Origin: Candidatus Roizmanbacteria bacterium CG10_big_fil_rev_8_21_14_0_10_45_7
GTDB lineage: Bacteria > Patescibacteriota > Microgenomatia > UBA1406
NCBI GenBank assembly: GCA_002793745.1
Contig: PFEE01000004.1
Location: 1 to 6,565, forward strand
Length of the DNA: 6,565 nucleotides
Reading direction: 5' to 3'
This document shows positions 6,060 through 6,565 of the stretch, one piece after another. Position numbers and translations under genes: made by a program. The first letter of the stretch is position 1. Each line of letters starts with the position of its first letter. The notes beneath the pieces were generated by a model. The model saw only the letters and a program-made list of their open reading frames with translations. It searched no databases and was not told where the DNA came from.

Positions 6060-6565
6060 TTATGATTGGTCATTGCTAAACAGATAACATTCCCTGCTTG
6101 ATCCGATATACAATCCGCGCTCGTACTGTTTCTCCATGATCTTCTTAAATACAGTTTCGTCACTTATTTGCAGCTGAGGAATGTCGTTCGTATAGTATAC
6201 GAGTTTGTTGGTAATAATCGCAATAGGGTCAAACGCGCATACCTTGGATAATTCAATGGAGCTAAACGACGGTGCAATCACAATACGTCCCTCACACTTT
6301 GATTCATCGATATCAGTAGGATCATCACAGTAGGCGCACGAACCCGAAAATGACGTGGGAACGGCTATGCTAACCGGTGCGGCCACCCCATGCGGTACGC
6401 TTATCGTGATCATTCCCTTATCAGTCCCCTTATACACACCGGAAATTTCAAACGCATGCTCGGCTTGCAAACCGCTCGTGGCCAATGTGATGGTACCGCT
6501 GATATGGTCAATGCGCCGCACTTCTCCACTATGGGAGGCCCTGGAATAGGCGGTGCGCATCAAAA
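6060..6565 (-). CDS. Unknown Cys-containing protein, 5' end beyond the window
   Basis: The reading frame is open at the right edge. An in-frame TTG (6563) and ATG (6560) are available, but no start signal can be judged, so the protein is best treated as lacking its N-terminus. About 167 residues are visible. The first part is beta-rich and repetitive (SGEVRRIDHISGTITLATSG, then GMITISVPHGVAAPVSIAVP), resembling a small beta-barrel or adhesive fold. Five cysteines follow at 76 and 79 (SCAYC), 90, 109 and 159, which could hold a metal or disulfides. No transmembrane segment is visible in this part. It precedes ctpA by 2 nt and is thus probably cotranscribed with the two envelope proteases, making an exported protein or protease partner plausible. 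I do not recognise a family. Confidence 0.7.
   Translation of the reverse strand, partial: LMRTAYSRASHSGEVRRIDHISGTITLATSGLQAEHAFEISGVYKGTDKGMITISVPHGVAAPVSIAVPTSFSGSCAYCDDPTDIDESKCEGRIVIAPSFSSIELSKVCAFDPIAIITNKLVYYTNDIPQLQISDETVFKKIMEKQYERGLYIGSSRECYLFSNDQS

Overview
The window looks like a piece of a genome from the Candidate Phyla Radiation (Patescibacteria) or a comparable reduced, ultra-small bacterium. This is inferred from the gene set, not from a search. The signs are a class-I release factor lacking its N-terminal domain, an RNase J with a diverged third metal-binding motif, genes packed with 0-6 nt gaps or 4-nt overlaps, almost no Shine-Dalgarno sequences, and a 5S rRNA gene standing alone. 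TGA ends at least one gene (ctpA), so the recoded TGA=Gly code of Absconditabacteria/Gracilibacteria is unlikely.

Layout from right to left, following the main (minus-strand) direction of transcription. The 3' part of an unrecognised cysteine-containing protein (6060-6565, cut by the edge) is followed 2 nt later by a C-terminal processing peptidase (ctpA, 4861-6057). A 4-nt ATGA overlap leads into an HtrA-type serine protease with one PDZ domain (3728-4864). Together they look like an envelope protein quality-control unit. A 19-nt gap holds an extended -10 box placed so that transcription should begin at or next to the rpmE start codon. Then come rpmE (bL31), a 229-residue prfA (RF1 without domain 1) and rnj (RNase J): ribosome protein, termination factor and RNA-processing nuclease in one tight operon.

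The left part is organised differently. A 118-nt 5S rRNA gene (960-1077, plus strand) faces the end of the rnj operon. It has its own promoter, whose predicted start coincides with the 5' end of the rRNA, and a T-run directly after its closing helix. No 16S or 23S sequence is next to it. Divergent from it is a protein of unknown function with a HELGH zinc-peptidase motif (84-929, minus). Between the end of that gene and the left edge lies a well-formed leftward sigma70-type promoter (TTGATA, 17 bp, TATACT). One perfect 14-bp palindrome fills its spacer and a second abuts the -10 box and covers the start site. This is the arrangement of a repressor-controlled promoter; its gene starts about 26 bases from the edge and is almost entirely outside the window.

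There is no gene-free stretch longer than 300 bases. I see no mobile element, CRISPR array or tRNA. The most notable points are the standalone 5S unit, the double-palindrome promoter, the domain-1-less RF1, the altered RNase J metal site, and translation starts that are coupled or leaderless rather than Shine-Dalgarno driven.
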